Shown here one piece after another: positions 18,821-28,010 of a DNA stretch of 32,898 nucleotides. Location of the stretch: the NCBI RefSeq assembly GCF_004359215.1, contig NC_090610.1, positions 6,646,348 to 6,679,245 on the forward strand. The letters are read 5' to 3'. Origin of the DNA: Bremia lactucae (lineage: Eukaryota; Oomycota; Peronosporomycetes; Peronosporales; Peronosporaceae). A program made the position numbers and the translations under genes. The notes below the pieces were generated by a model. It was not told the origin of the DNA and made no database searches. It saw nothing but the letters and a program-made list of their open reading frames with translations. Position 1 is the first letter of the stretch, and every line of letters starts with the position of its first letter.

Positions 18821-19520
18821 TCTAACTTGTTTGAGTCTGCTCGTACACCATGTCTACATACGATGCAGCCCAGCACAGGTATCTCGGGGACCCCGATGAC
18901 GCAGTTTTGCAAGTTGACAAATATTGGGCGTCTTTCAGAGTCTGCAACACAGCGTTTGAATGACGCTTGTGCGATTCTATTTCGATCAGCCCGTCCTTGG
19001 CCCTACTATGCACGAATACATCGTCAAAGTAATGGGGCGCGTAAGCACGGTGCTGACGCATCACGTGAGCCACCACTCGGTTGAATGTCGCTGGTGCGTT
19101 TTTCAAACCTCGGGGCATCACAAGCCCCTTACAAGCATACCGCTTGGGGTGCTTACTGCCGTTTTGGCTACATCGGACTCTCTCATGAGTATCTGATAGT
19201 AGCCATCTTTCAAATACAACGCAGAAAAGATAGATGACTTTCCCATGGAGTTCAACAGGACGTCTTTTCGCGATATTGGCGTTTGCGCCGGTATGGTCGC
19301 CGTGTTCAGCTTATTGTAAGCATGAAACACGCGCCATCCACCTGTGGCCTACCGCACACAGAAGGTAGCGCTGCAGTGAGGCGACTGCTCTCACGTACAT
19401 GCCCCGCCTTGGCTCGCTTGTCGAAAAACGCATCGATAGAATCGACTTGTTCTTTAGGCAACAACTATTGCATGGTCACGCAATACTTGATGCCAGGTTT
19501 CAGATCAATTTCGTGTCCAA
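18700..19520 (-). pseudogene. Element II reverse transcriptase
   Basis: Blocks in order on the minus strand: the entry segment around 19430-19500, AYNKLNTATIPAQTPISRK, SIFSALYLKDGYYQILM (the first catalytic Asp is mutated: SALD in functional members reads SALY here), MPRGLKNAPATFNRVV and the palm HYFDDVFVHSRAKDG (about 18990-19040). Several frame breaks, for example near 19120. Confidence 0.85.
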
Positions 19521-19587
19521 TGCATTGTCCGCCGGTAGGCGGCTCGGCACTTTTTCGGGGAAAACATCACGATGTTTCCACAGAATC

Positions 19588-20196
19588 TCAAAAAACGGTC
19601 TGTCTCTCAAGGCACCCTAGCATTGAGCAGCGAATCGTTTCTTTTTGACAGTTTCTAGGACGCTCTCGTCTATCGTGGATGATGAACAGTTCACCAAGTT
19701 CTCTTCTTGGAATTGGTGCGACTACTTGGTGGATCTTTCCTTCCTTAATTTCGGCAAGGAACAGATCCCACGGCATCTCTGGGAGCTCAACTATCTCCCC
19801 GGAAGATTTAAGACTTGCCGGAGCCTCCGCAATTTCGTCTTTGACGGCCTTGAATACCTCGTCGAAGACCCGTCCTCTTCAATATTATCGGATACAAAGT
19901 TCACTCGTTTTGATCGTTCTAATCAGTCGGGTACTCGTTCTTCAAGTCACCACGATCTTTGACTGGAAAGTGAGTGCCGTTGCTCTCCTGGCTAACGCAC
20001 CCCTTCCAACCGCACCAGGCTGTAACCACTGTGCCGGTTCATGCGACGCTTGACGTCCTATCAGCTCGCCGTCTACTTTCACATGCTCTCGGCTCTGTGC
20101 AGGACTATAGGACACGTGACTACTTGTCACTGCCCTTTTCACTACCCCAGTCTCCACAAGCTTGGTAGGAATTGGTGACGTTTGACATCCCGCCAA
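19588..20196 (-). pseudogene. Element II protease-RT linker
   Basis: Homologous to the 115-912 linker of element I in two open pieces, with QTSPIPTKLVETGVVKRAVT at the N-terminal side and a MPWDLFLAEIKEGKIHQVV segment towards RT. A charged, low-conservation tether with no recognised enzyme domain. Confidence 0.7.
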
Positions 20197-20303
20197 CGCA
20201 CCCTCATATTCGACACGACATCAGTTGCATAAGCCTCTCGCATGAGCACATCCTTTCCGGTGTCAAGCGTAGAGTTCGCAGCTGTGTGTTTACGCCAATC
20301 TAT

Positions 20304-20798
20304 TCATGGTTGGTGTTTTGCCAACCATGGCATACCTAGGATGAGGTAATACGGACTCTCCATTCCTAGCACTGTGAAGTTCTCTTTACAAGAGAAGTCA
20401 CTGAAGCTGAAGGCGAATTCTACCTGAACACACTCAGACATATAGAGCGCGCCGTTCGCTAAACAAACGGTCGCCTTTTCTCGCTTGTCATCCTGGCAAA
20501 GCGACTCAAACATCGCCGGTCTCTTTCTTAGAGCCGCGATTTTCGCAAAATTTTGTGATGCACCCGAATCCACTAGGAGGGTCATCACCTGGTCATAGCC
20601 TCGTAATTGAGCGCTATAGACCAGCAGAGTTGAGGTCCGAAATTTCGAGATCTCAGGGACTATGGTCCTCATTTGTTTGACAACTCTGAACTTAGGGGTA
20701 GCTTCAGAGTCCGCGTCAGTAGAGCATCTCGCCCCTACTGCGCTCCTGCATTTCCGGACCCCTAAGTGGTCGATGCAGAACTCATGCGTCTCGCACAC
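20304..20798 (-). CDS. Element II protease
   Basis: 164 open codons with MTLLVDSGASQNFAKIAAL (catalytic DSGA) and VLGMESPYYLILGMPWLAKH, the better-preserved family ending. The frame overlaps the end of gag by some 40 bp in the -1 frame, which suggests expression by frameshifting rather than from the ATG at 20798. Confidence 0.85.
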   Translation of the reverse strand: MCETHEFCIDHLGVRKCRSAVGARCSTDADSEATPKFRVVKQMRTIVPEISKFRTSTLLVYSAQLRGYDQVMTLLVDSGASQNFAKIAALRKRPAMFESLCQDDKREKATVCLANGALYMSECVQVEFAFSFSDFSCKENFTVLGMESPYYLILGMPWLAKHQP

Positions 20799-21729
20799 TG
20801 GTTATTGCCATCGTTTTGGGTAGGGAGTCCTCTTGCTGACGTCTTCTCCCCAGCAGGGACCCTGGCATAGCAGCGAGCCATCATATGGCCGCGCTTGCAG
20901 CATTTGTAATATATAACGTCTGCATTGTCCAACTCCATGGGAGTGGCATATGACCTCTCGGCCGACGGCTTATACCAAGCTGTCGCCGAGGCACTGTCGT
21001 AAGATTGCTCCTCAACCAAGGCAATTTAGATTGCCTCTTTCAGCGTCGACGGCACCTTTCTGAATAGGGCCTGTCGCGATGGGCCGTGCCGCATCCCGTT
21101 CATTAACGTTGGCACCTTAATGTGCTCCGGAATCGGACCTTCGGTAATTGCTGCCGACAGCGAGCGCATCTCCTGCAAATACTCTTGCAGAGATCGCTTC
21201 ACCAGTTGCGCTCCAAAGAAGCGCGCCTAAAGCAACACCTCGTTGTTCGGCAGACGATAAATGGCGCGAATCTTTGTCTTTATGATCGCCCGTGAAGGGA
21301 ACGTTTTAACATCGTCCATAAGCGCCGAGTAAGCTTACTCTGAGGCCTTACAGCGGTGGTGTGACATGGGTACGACACCATCCGGCTGTCGACCTCGATA
21401 TGCTGCGTCACACCGCATTGCTCCACGGCCAACAGCCAGAGGACAATAATGTACGCTGCAGTCCCATCGAACTTGGTCGAGTCCATCCGAATGGGCCTCG
21501 CCTGATGCGGCCGGGCCGAGAGCATCTAAACAGTCCTGTTGAGAGCTTCGCTCCGAGCCTGCTCACGCCTCAGCTCATCCTGAGTCTGAGTGACAGACTC
21601 CGCCGCAGTATGGCTGTGCCTCGGACGCGGATCTCCCTTTTCCGAGCACAATTGCCTCATTTTCCTCCAACTGAGCAACATAATGCTCAGGATGACTGCC
21701 CAAGAGCCTGGCCAGGGCTTGTTTACCAA
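20762..21729 (-). pseudogene. Element II gag with altered zinc knuckle
   Basis: Pieces match gag of element I: AESVTQTQDELRREQARSEA, SARPHQARPIRMDSTKFDGT and DSRMVSY, then a frame change, and SASATAWYKPSAERSYATPM with the knuckle YYKCCKRGHMMARC. The first Cys of the C-x2-C pair is Tyr, so zinc binding would be lost. An in-frame stop lies just before MLSARPHQ, and the sequence has a frameshift near 21360. Confidence 0.8.
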
Positions 21730-21867
21730 GTTTCTGCGCCAAGTGCTCTGCTACGTCCCGATGATGTTCGGAGAGGTGTGGGTAGTATGCTTAATCGATA
21801 TTGAGGCTCATCCTCACGTACACGCTCAGAGATGTGGGTCGTGGGAAGGATTTCAAGTGCTATTAAG

Positions 21868-22208
21868 TGTAGGCGGGGACGTATCAATGCGGCCACGCTC
21901 TACTTAAGCACACACACTAGCACAGCGAGGAAGCGATTTATCTGACTTCGCTCACGTGCAGTGAGGTTGTTGTGGTGGGCGCGTTAGCGTCCTCTCCCAA
22001 CGCACTAAGTACATTGATTTACGTGTCGTCACGAAGCAGTAATCCTGCTCCTCGTTAGCACTTATCGGGTAGGAAGTTGGGTCACAATGTGAACCACACC
22101 CAAGTGGTAGGTACGATTACATTACTTAAGTAATTGACCATCCTCTTAAGTACACAAAGTGCACTTCACAGCGATTGTGTAACATTAGGGCAACTTTAGA
22201 CCGTTTCA
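21868..22208 (-). repeat. 5' LTR of element II (LTR-C, 341 bp, internally deleted)
   Basis: Starts TGTAGGCGGG and ends CCGTTTCA like LTR-B. It jumps from GGTAGGAAGT directly to TTGGGTCACAATG, losing about 190 bp present in LTR-A, B and D, including the AT-rich part and the ATGACGC palindrome. It also differs from LTR-B at many single positions. Confidence 0.88.
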
Positions 22209-22213
22209 AAAAG
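22209..22213. repeat. Target site duplication AAAAG, right copy of element II
   Basis: Directly follows LTR-C. Removing the element and one AAAAG restores a target in which GTGAGTGGTG occurs twice about 21 bp apart. Confidence 0.7.
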
Positions 22214-22609
22214 TGAGTGGTGAATAGCAGCTTCTTAAAAAAAACGTATTTAGGATGACTTAAATTGCGCGCTTCGTCCGTGCTTGTTTTGAATGAATCC
22301 TTTCAACTAAATTCTATAAATGTGTTGGCTGCGAGCAACGTGGACGTCCTCCATAAGAAAATTTGAAGCGGGTGCTTGTACTGTTTTCTTGTGATGACAA
22401 CTATTACTGACTTCTTAGGCTTTTTTATCTCGCTGCTATTTTCAGGTACCATCACTTTATTAAGACTCGTAAGGTAAAAGTGAGATATGTTCCTTTTTAT
22501 CGAGACAAATTGCTTTAAATATCTTTCTGGCAATGTTGATGTATACCACATCATATGTTTATATATTCTTAATATATTCCCCTTCATTTACACATTATCT
22601 CTTGGAGAG
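22214..22609 (+). promoter_or_regulatory. Upstream region of the FHIP-like gene with a possible oomycete initiator
   Basis: Only about 400 bp lie between LTR-C and the ATG. TTCATTTACACATT (22583-22596) resembles the oomycete initiator (TCATTYYNCAWTT) with a small mismatch or shift and would give a 5' UTR of roughly 25 nt, a length usual in oomycetes. No TATA box is expected in this group. No other element is recognised. Confidence 0.35.
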
Positions 22610-25504
22610 ATGAGTTGGCTGCGTTCGAAGCTACGTCAGGTAGCTGCGCGGGCGTCGGATGCGTTAGCGCAGGCTGCAGATATGGTTGCGCCAACGATCA
22701 ATGAGTCGCGTGTAGATGAATTTCATAACCGCTGGATAAGTGTGGCGCGATTTCTCGAATCCGTATTGTCCCGCGATTTAGAACCGGCGGATCAACGGCG
22801 GCTACTTCTTGAGAGTCACACACGGGATTCGCTACTGAAGTTAGTGCTTTTAATTTACGAGGAAGAGAACAATTCAGACCGTTGGGAGCTGGTCATGGCA
22901 CGCCCCAAGGCAGCGGCAGAAGACGCCGCCAGCAGTGAGCCCCGTTCGCGCTCCCGCTCTCGCGCACAATCACCGATGCCTCCTTCCCCGGAGCCGATGG
23001 AGCATGCGTCACACGAATGTCTTGAATATCTACTGGAAAATCAGATAATTTCACATCTTTGCGAGGCAGGAAGGCGAGATCAGCCCTCTGGCATTATGTC
23101 GCTGGCCATGCAGTTTGTAGGCGCCTTGCTCAGCCGTGTGAGTTATCCCATACTCCCCACGCGTGAGGTTCATGTTTCAGTCGTGACACTGATTCAAGCG
23201 GCTGCACGCAAAGAAGTTGAAGACCCTACGGTGCGCAAATACCTCATCAGTCTGCTTAATATCCTATGGAAAAAGCTGCGTGGGGATCCCGTGCAGACTG
23301 AATTTTTTTTTCTTCATGCAGATAGACTAATGATCCGCAGAACTGATTTTGCGAACAAAGCAAACTCTGGTACCAACCAGTTTGGAATAGCCGGTGACGA
23401 CCCCTTTTTGCACTACCACAACCACCACACGCAGAGCGAAGTGCCAGAGCTGATTCTCTTTACTGGTTTATTGCCACACATGTATGCAGTCGGAAAAATT
23501 GGGGAAAAATGTCGCGAGGCATTGGTAATTGCCGCTGCAGTACATGACAAGGCACTTTGTCGTTTTGTGTTACAGCTCACTCCATTTTGTCACTATGCGG
23601 TGAATGGCGTAATATCCGCGTTTGATTCTTTACCGAAAACATTGGCGTCGACAGCCAAGATTCCTGCTATCAATGTGAGCTTGTCAGACTCTGATATGGA
23701 GATTGAACTTAGTATTCTGGCAGTGCGGTTACGCTTTTGTTGCACGCTCGCTATGGTGGCACGATATGAGTTAGAGGAAGTGGATGAAGTCACGGGTGAA
23801 TTGCAGCACCATTCGATAGCTGATGAACTGCTAGACCAGTTTCGAACTCGATTTTTTAGCGGGCCACTTCTTGAAGGACTGTTACATACATCGGAGGCTG
23901 CAGCTTGCGCTGCCACTCTTTACGCTCGTATCATTTTGGAAGAGCTCACAGCGTGTGGTCGTGACACGCGTGCGAATCCGCTGCTTTTCATATATTTACA
24001 GTTTCTTTTAGAGCGAGCTCCAGTGTCGACCACGATGGCAACCAAAGAACAAATTGCTGACTCTGAAACACAAATGGGGGACGCATGTATTGCTCAGCAG
24101 TTGCCATCAGAGTTGCTTCGGCATATGGATTCGCTCTCAAGTTTCTTATGTGTTGCTACGATCGAATTGTTTACGAGTGTGCTGGAGCTACAGGATGAAT
24201 ATGCTGACAGTGTTTTATTGGGTACACTTAATAAGTTAGAAGTGAGTACAGAGCACTACGAAAAAGCCAATCATCAACATTCCTCGATATCGTCTTTATC
24301 AGGCCTTACTGAGCCCGTCAACGGTGTTACTTGGTTTGCGTCGCGATTTCCTGATTCATCGGTGGCACTAAACGTCCATCTATGGAATATTCGCGCTTTT
24401 GCTGGACTTGAGGATGCTGTTGAGGAAATCCCGGCTGCAGACGACCAAGAAGACCAAGTTTTGTCGCTTCTTTCTTACATAGCTGACGCCGAGTACGCTG
24501 CTTGTCAGCGCGGGCTTGGAATAGTAGATGACTTAGATGACGACGATGGCGACTTCCACGACGATACAGCTATCATTGCGACAAAAATACTAGTCGATGG
24601 CGCTGGTAGTGTGCTCTCATCACCTGCTCCTGTCATACCGGAGATTAAAGCGACGTCAACAGGATCGTTTTATCGGACAGCCATGACCCGCACTGCGATG
24701 AAGCCACTGCGCGATGTATATCTGACCATCTCTCTGCCGTCTTATTCGCCTGCCGAGCCTGCTGGTCTTCGACAACGGTCGCAGTCGCAATTGTTGCAAA
24801 AAATAAATTGTGGAAGCGATCAAGGAGGTATGCCGCTCTTTTTGCGTATAACTCTGAGTCGTGTCGAGCGATTGTTGCACAACTCGTTTCAAGTAAATGT
24901 AGCTATATCTGGCCTCATCTATGCTCTTGCTCAAAAGCCACAGCGTTCTGCTGTAGTTTTTGATTTGGGTGAAATACTCCCTGCAGGCAAGAGTCTACGC
25001 AGTATTCTCGAAGAAGTATATGCGGATGCATCGCGCCGCTTAAATCAACTACCAAATGGCGCAGCAGATTTGCAAGAAATGCGCAAAAGGTTAGTGGAAA
25101 AGGGCAACGAGGCAGTTTTGAACGACCACGAAGCCAAGACACGGCTTTTATGTGGCTATGTCCTACTCGATGAAATTTTGAAAGAGTTGTGCTCGCTTTT
25201 ATTTGCTCGCGAACGTGTCAACAATCTACCTCTTAAGCCTGAGGGTCATTATTTAAAACCAAAACGTGCCGAATTACGGGCATCCGACTTTCAGCGCAAG
25301 CGTGCTCTCTCAAGTGAAACGCTTTTTTCTGATGATGGTTCCCAGACCGATTTAGCTTCGCCAGGTCGACAGCGCCAGATTGGGAATGAATTTGAAGCCT
25401 TTCTAGTCGAAGCTCAGTCAAGCATGGATGACTTACTAATTGGCATTGGTGACACCTTCGTGAAAAAAGCTTTAGAAGCAGAAATAGATTCGCAGATTGT
25501 ATAG
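22610..25504 (+). CDS. FHIP/RAI16-like protein (FAM160 family, FTS-Hook-interacting)
   Basis: A 964-residue intronless frame. The ATG at 22610 (MSWLRSKLRQ) is preferred over the in-frame ATG at 22487: the extra 41 residues are hydrophobic, AT-biased and unlike the family, and the putative initiator lies between the two. Visible: N-terminal helical part; a Ser/Arg/Pro loop at 110-130; the family core from about 136 with CLEYLLENQIISHLCEAG, MQFVGALLSRVSYPILP and, near 290, LFTGLLPHMYAVGKIGEKCR; an acidic stretch near 637 (DDLDDDDGDFHDD); and the C-terminal block LLHNSFQVNVAISGLIYALA near 753. Animal and fungal FHIPs link early endosomes to dynein through the FTS-Hook complex; a similar role here is inferred. 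No disabling change is seen. Confidence 0.88.
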   Translation: MSWLRSKLRQVAARASDALAQAADMVAPTINESRVDEFHNRWISVARFLESVLSRDLEPADQRRLLLESHTRDSLLKLVLLIYEEENNSDRWELVMARPKAAAEDAASSEPRSRSRSRAQSPMPPSPEPMEHASHECLEYLLENQIISHLCEAGRRDQPSGIMSLAMQFVGALLSRVSYPILPTREVHVSVVTLIQAAARKEVEDPTVRKYLISLLNILWKKLRGDPVQTEFFFLHADRLMIRRTDFANKANSGTNQFGIAGDDPFLHYHNHHTQSEVPELILFTGLLPHMYAVGKIGEKCREALVIAAAVHDKALCRFVLQLTPFCHYAVNGVISAFDSLPKTLASTAKIPAINVSLSDSDMEIELSILAVRLRFCCTLAMVARYELEEVDEVTGELQHHSIADELLDQFRTRFFSGPLLEGLLHTSEAAACAATLYARIILEELTACGRDTRANPLLFIYLQFLLERAPVSTTMATKEQIADSETQMGDACIAQQLPSELLRHMDSLSSFLCVATIELFTSVLELQDEYADSVLLGTLNKLEVSTEHYEKANHQHSSISSLSGLTEPVNGVTWFASRFPDSSVALNVHLWNIRAFAGLEDAVEEIPAADDQEDQVLSLLSYIADAEYAACQRGLGIVDDLDDDDGDFHDDTAIIATKILVDGAGSVLSSPAPVIPEIKATSTGSFYRTAMTRTAMKPLRDVYLTISLPSYSPAEPAGLRQRSQSQLLQKINCGSDQGGMPLFLRITLSRVERLLHNSFQVNVAISGLIYALAQKPQRSAVVFDLGEILPAGKSLRSILEEVYADASRRLNQLPNGAADLQEMRKRLVEKGNEAVLNDHEAKTRLLCGYVLLDEILKELCSLLFARERVNNLPLKPEGHYLKPKRAELRASDFQRKRALSSETLFSDDGSQTDLASPGRQRQIGNEFEAFLVEAQSSMDDLLIGIGDTFVKKALEAEIDSQIV

Positions 25505-25510
25505 ATTTGT

Positions 25511-25530
25511 ATATAATAATAATAAATTGA
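25511..25530 (+). terminator. Possible polyadenylation region of the FHIP-like gene
   Basis: A run of ATA/AAT units ends in AATAAA at 25521-25526, 17 bases after the stop codon. Oomycetes do not use this signal strictly, so the call is tentative. Confidence 0.35.
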
Positions 25531-25636
25531 GTCAAGTGAATGTGAACTTGGATGTAATTTTCATTATATAGCTACACGCAAAATCATGGTCATGTATTAT
25601 TTGCGAGGTTTACTTTTTGGCGGATTCGACTCAATA

Positions 25637-25910
25637 TGTAGCGGAGCTACTTCGCTCCTAAAGCCAGAGGAAGACTTTCAGACTCAGAGTCACTTATATC
25701 TATTGAACTAATGAGTTTAACAACTCAGGGAGTCGTACAAGCTATTACAGCTTACGGAATCCTAGTTCAAGGGATTCAGGGGTTCGTAGAATTAAGTGGC
25801 AACTAGTGTCCAAGAGGATATACCTTAAAAAGGCTTCTATCCCTTACAGATCAATGCGCAAGCCTTAGAAAGGCACTTAACGCTTAAGATCAAAAAGGGG
25901 AACTGCACTT
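25637..25910 (-). repeat. Probable 3' LTR of the second gypsy family (single copy)
   Basis: The plus strand starts TGTAGCGGAGCTACTTCGCT, a TG start with a short GGAGC..GCTCC hairpin, and lies just outside the antisense ORF and chromodomain of the remnant, where a 3' LTR should be. With only one copy in the window the right boundary is a guess (a CA near 25907 precedes a pyrimidine-rich plus strand). Confidence 0.35.
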
Positions 25911-25984
25911 TATTTAATAATTTAAAAACCTTACCTAGCTAATTTAAAATAGATTTTGGCCGCCAGATTTATATCTGGCCCTGA

Positions 25985-26966
25985 GTCCAATATCATTACG
26001 AATCTGCTCGATGAAGAGAAAGAGTTGATAATCCTCGTAGAGGAAAGAGCTCATCGTCGGGCTGCCGAGAAAGCGAAAGCTAAAGTGTGAATATAGATTT
26101 ACTCCGCTTAGTGCGGACGAGCGTCTCAAAGAGATAGCAGGTCACAGCTTTGCCATCCGGATCTCTCATGACCCAGCGAGGACGCTGGAGGAGATCGCTG
26201 CGACGCTCTTCATGAGCAATACCTTACGCCAGAGGTAATGACGCGAAGCCAGTATCTGACGCGTTTACGTGATCAAGCCCGTGGGGTTTCGGTGACCTCC
26301 TTGAGGGAAATTCCGATCGTTTTGTTTCTAAACGAAACAAGGAGTAAAAACGGAGTCTAATTTGAGAACTGGGTCCACCGGATCCGCCGACTTCGTAATA
26401 TTTGGAATATCAGAGAGTCTCCGATAGAGGTGATATTCGTTTGGAACGGAAGCTTCCCTTCGATTTCGCTAAGCTTAAGGCCAAAGGCCAGTTACGTCCG
26501 GCATCTATGCCACAAAACGAAGAAAGATCTAGCCGATATTTCAGTGCTACGGTTGACCGTACAACCATGGATCGAAGCCGCACTGAGGCTATAGATCCAC
26601 CTAAATCCACGTTTAGGGGTGAGAAGCGTCGTTTGACGCGAGTTGACTCGGGCTTGCGCTCAAAAACGTCAACGGCGTACGGGCAATCTTGTCGAAGAGG
26701 TGCCTCGAACTCCCAAGAGTTTTCAGAAGAAGGGTAATCTAGCCACTTCACCAGATACTGGTATTGACCCTTACGACGACGTCGCCTTACAAGTTTCTCC
26801 ACATAAAACTGAAGGTTCCCCCGCGCATCAAGCAGCGCGGGAGGGGGCCGAAATTTCGGCGAAAGCATTTGATGATCTACGGCACGAGGTGCAACTTCTT
26901 CGTGAGGTCCTTGCTCGGGTTAAGAGCTCTTTTGAGGCGGTCCGGGACCGTCACTCGACGTTGTAG
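25985..26966 (+). pseudogene. Antisense ORF of the second gypsy family (unknown protein, broken)
   Basis: Plus-strand fragments: LLDEEKELIILVEERAHRRA, ADERLKEIAGHSFAIRISHD with LEEIAATLFMSN, then SQYLTRLRDQARGVSV with SLREIPIVLFLNET and FENWVHRIRRLRN (26250-26400), a Lys/Arg/Ser-rich stretch on the strand opposite the chromodomain region, and a C-terminal coiled coil with AFDDLRHEVQLLREVLARVK (to 26966). Several frame changes and a TAA after the NET motif break it. The IPIVL-x2-NET motif matches IPVVL-x2-NET of the first family's antisense ORF. No known domain recognised. Confidence 0.5.
26410..26868 (-). CDS. Second-family pol C-terminus with chromodomain
   Basis: 152 open codons. The chromodomain lies at about residues 8-65: PPALLDARGNLQFYVEKLV, then QYQYLVKWLDYPSSENSWEF, with the aromatic residues at the expected places. 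The remaining 80-odd residues are basic and may not be real protein, because the same DNA is also open on the plus strand as part of the antisense ORF. Chromodomains at the integrase C-terminus define chromoviruses. Confidence 0.7.
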   Translation of the reverse strand: MLSPKFRPPPALLDARGNLQFYVEKLVRRRRRKGQYQYLVKWLDYPSSENSWEFEAPLRQDCPYAVDVFERKPESTRVKRRFSPLNVDLGGSIASVRLRSMVVRSTVALKYRLDLSSFCGIDAGRNWPLALSLAKSKGSFRSKRISPLSETL

Positions 26967-26972
26967 CGTCAG

Positions 26973-27077
26973 CAGTCGTGCCGCAGATTGGTGCATCGTC
27001 AGCAGGATATCCAACTGGCCTCGTTTAGAGGCCAGTTGGATATCCTGCTGAGGATGCACCAATCTGCGGCACGACTG
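26973..27077. repeat. Near-perfect palindrome, 50-bp arms, 5-nt loop
   Basis: Arms 26973-27022 and 27028-27077 are reverse complements with one mismatch (26998 against 27052); the loop is GTTTA. It can form a long hairpin or cruciform. It lies just after the coiled coil of the antisense ORF, and the same peptide frame appears on both strands. No other copy is in the window. A recent inverted duplication is the simplest origin. Confidence 0.95.
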
Positions 27078-27289
27078 CCTGTCTCGGCGCAAGCGCCTTC
27101 AAGTCCACGTGGGAAGGGTCCCATATGGCTTAAGCAAGCCAACGTAGAACACTGGGTGTGTACGCAGCTTGCTAGGAAGGTTTTCTTAGCGTATAAGCTA
27201 GGCTCTTCTTGGCCACGACCGTAAATGGTCAAATAAAGCGCGGGCGCAATTAGGTCTTGAAGACCGCGGAAACCAAGTTGGTAGGTAGA

Positions 27290-28010
27290 TTTTTAGCGTT
27301 TAGTAAAACTCGGTCTCCGACCATATCAGAATTAATAAAGCTTCTGCCTTTAACATCTGCTTGTTCTTTTTGTTTGTCTTGCCTATCAGCCATCGTATCC
27401 CTTACATGTCGAAGACACTAAATCGCGTCGCGAGAAACTCGCTTACTTATTTCCGAACGGTAACAGGGCCGATATCAGCAAGCCTATCGGCTAATTCTCC
27501 CCCCCACCAAGCCCTGAACCACGCAGTGATATCGTTAATGGAACGCGTGGGTGGGTAAGACTGTTTACATAGAACGGAGTATAGCCTGTAGAGGCATGGA
27601 CAGCGTCATTTGACGCAAACTCCACCACTGGAAGCATTGAGCTCCAGCGCTTTGGTGTCTGAGCACACACACTGCGTATAACGTTTTCAATGACGCGATT
27701 GACACGTTAAGTTTGACCATCGGTGTTCGGATGGTCCGCAGTGGACATATCCAATCTGGTGCCACGCACTCGGAAAATTGCTTTCCAGAATTTACCCATG
27801 AAGCAGGGGTCCCGATCAGATACAATTGCCACTGGCAAACCATGTTGTCGAAACACGCGATCGATAAACAGCTTAGTTGTACCTTCACATCAATGGAATC
27901 CGGCACGGCCGCTAAGTGAGCCATTTTGCTCAGTCGGCCAACAAAGACCACTATGCCGGAGTTACCGGCTGAATCTTTCGGTAGACCGAAAACAAAATCC
28001 ATACTTAGGG
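27290..28010 (-). pseudogene. Second-family integrase core
   Basis: Fragments in several frames: MDFVFGLPKDSAGNSG with VVFVGRLSKMAHLAAVPDSI (first catalytic Asp in MDF), a GLPVAIVSDRDP-like segment, DMSTADHPNTDGQT followed by a stop, VNRVIENVI, VVEFASNDAVHASTGYTPFY and a GPF/Y-side remnant (27290-27420). Mutated in at least three places. Confidence 0.7.

Larger units (their letters stand above)
13294..22208 (-). mobile_element. Ty3/gypsy element II, LTR to LTR, with assembly gap
   Basis: Bounded by LTR-B (left) and LTR-C (right). The 5 bp outside each end are AAAAG (13289-13293 and 22209-22213), the target duplication expected for a Ty3-type integrase. The interior, right to left, has gag, protease, linker, RT, RNase H, integrase zinc region, integrase core with GPF/Y, an N gap, a second integrase copy, the chromodomain and an opposite-strand ORF. 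All frames are broken. The apparent length is inflated by the repeated integrase segment around the gap, which may be an assembly error. Confidence 0.85.

Noticed and set aside
25670..25760. Possible tRNA-like sequence in the 3' flank of the host gene
   Set aside because: No cloverleaf or conserved T-loop could be drawn; it fits better as part of an LTR.
26877..27092. Minus-strand frame with almost the same peptide as the plus-strand frame
   Set aside because: A consequence of the palindrome at 26973-27077: both strands read nearly the same sequence.
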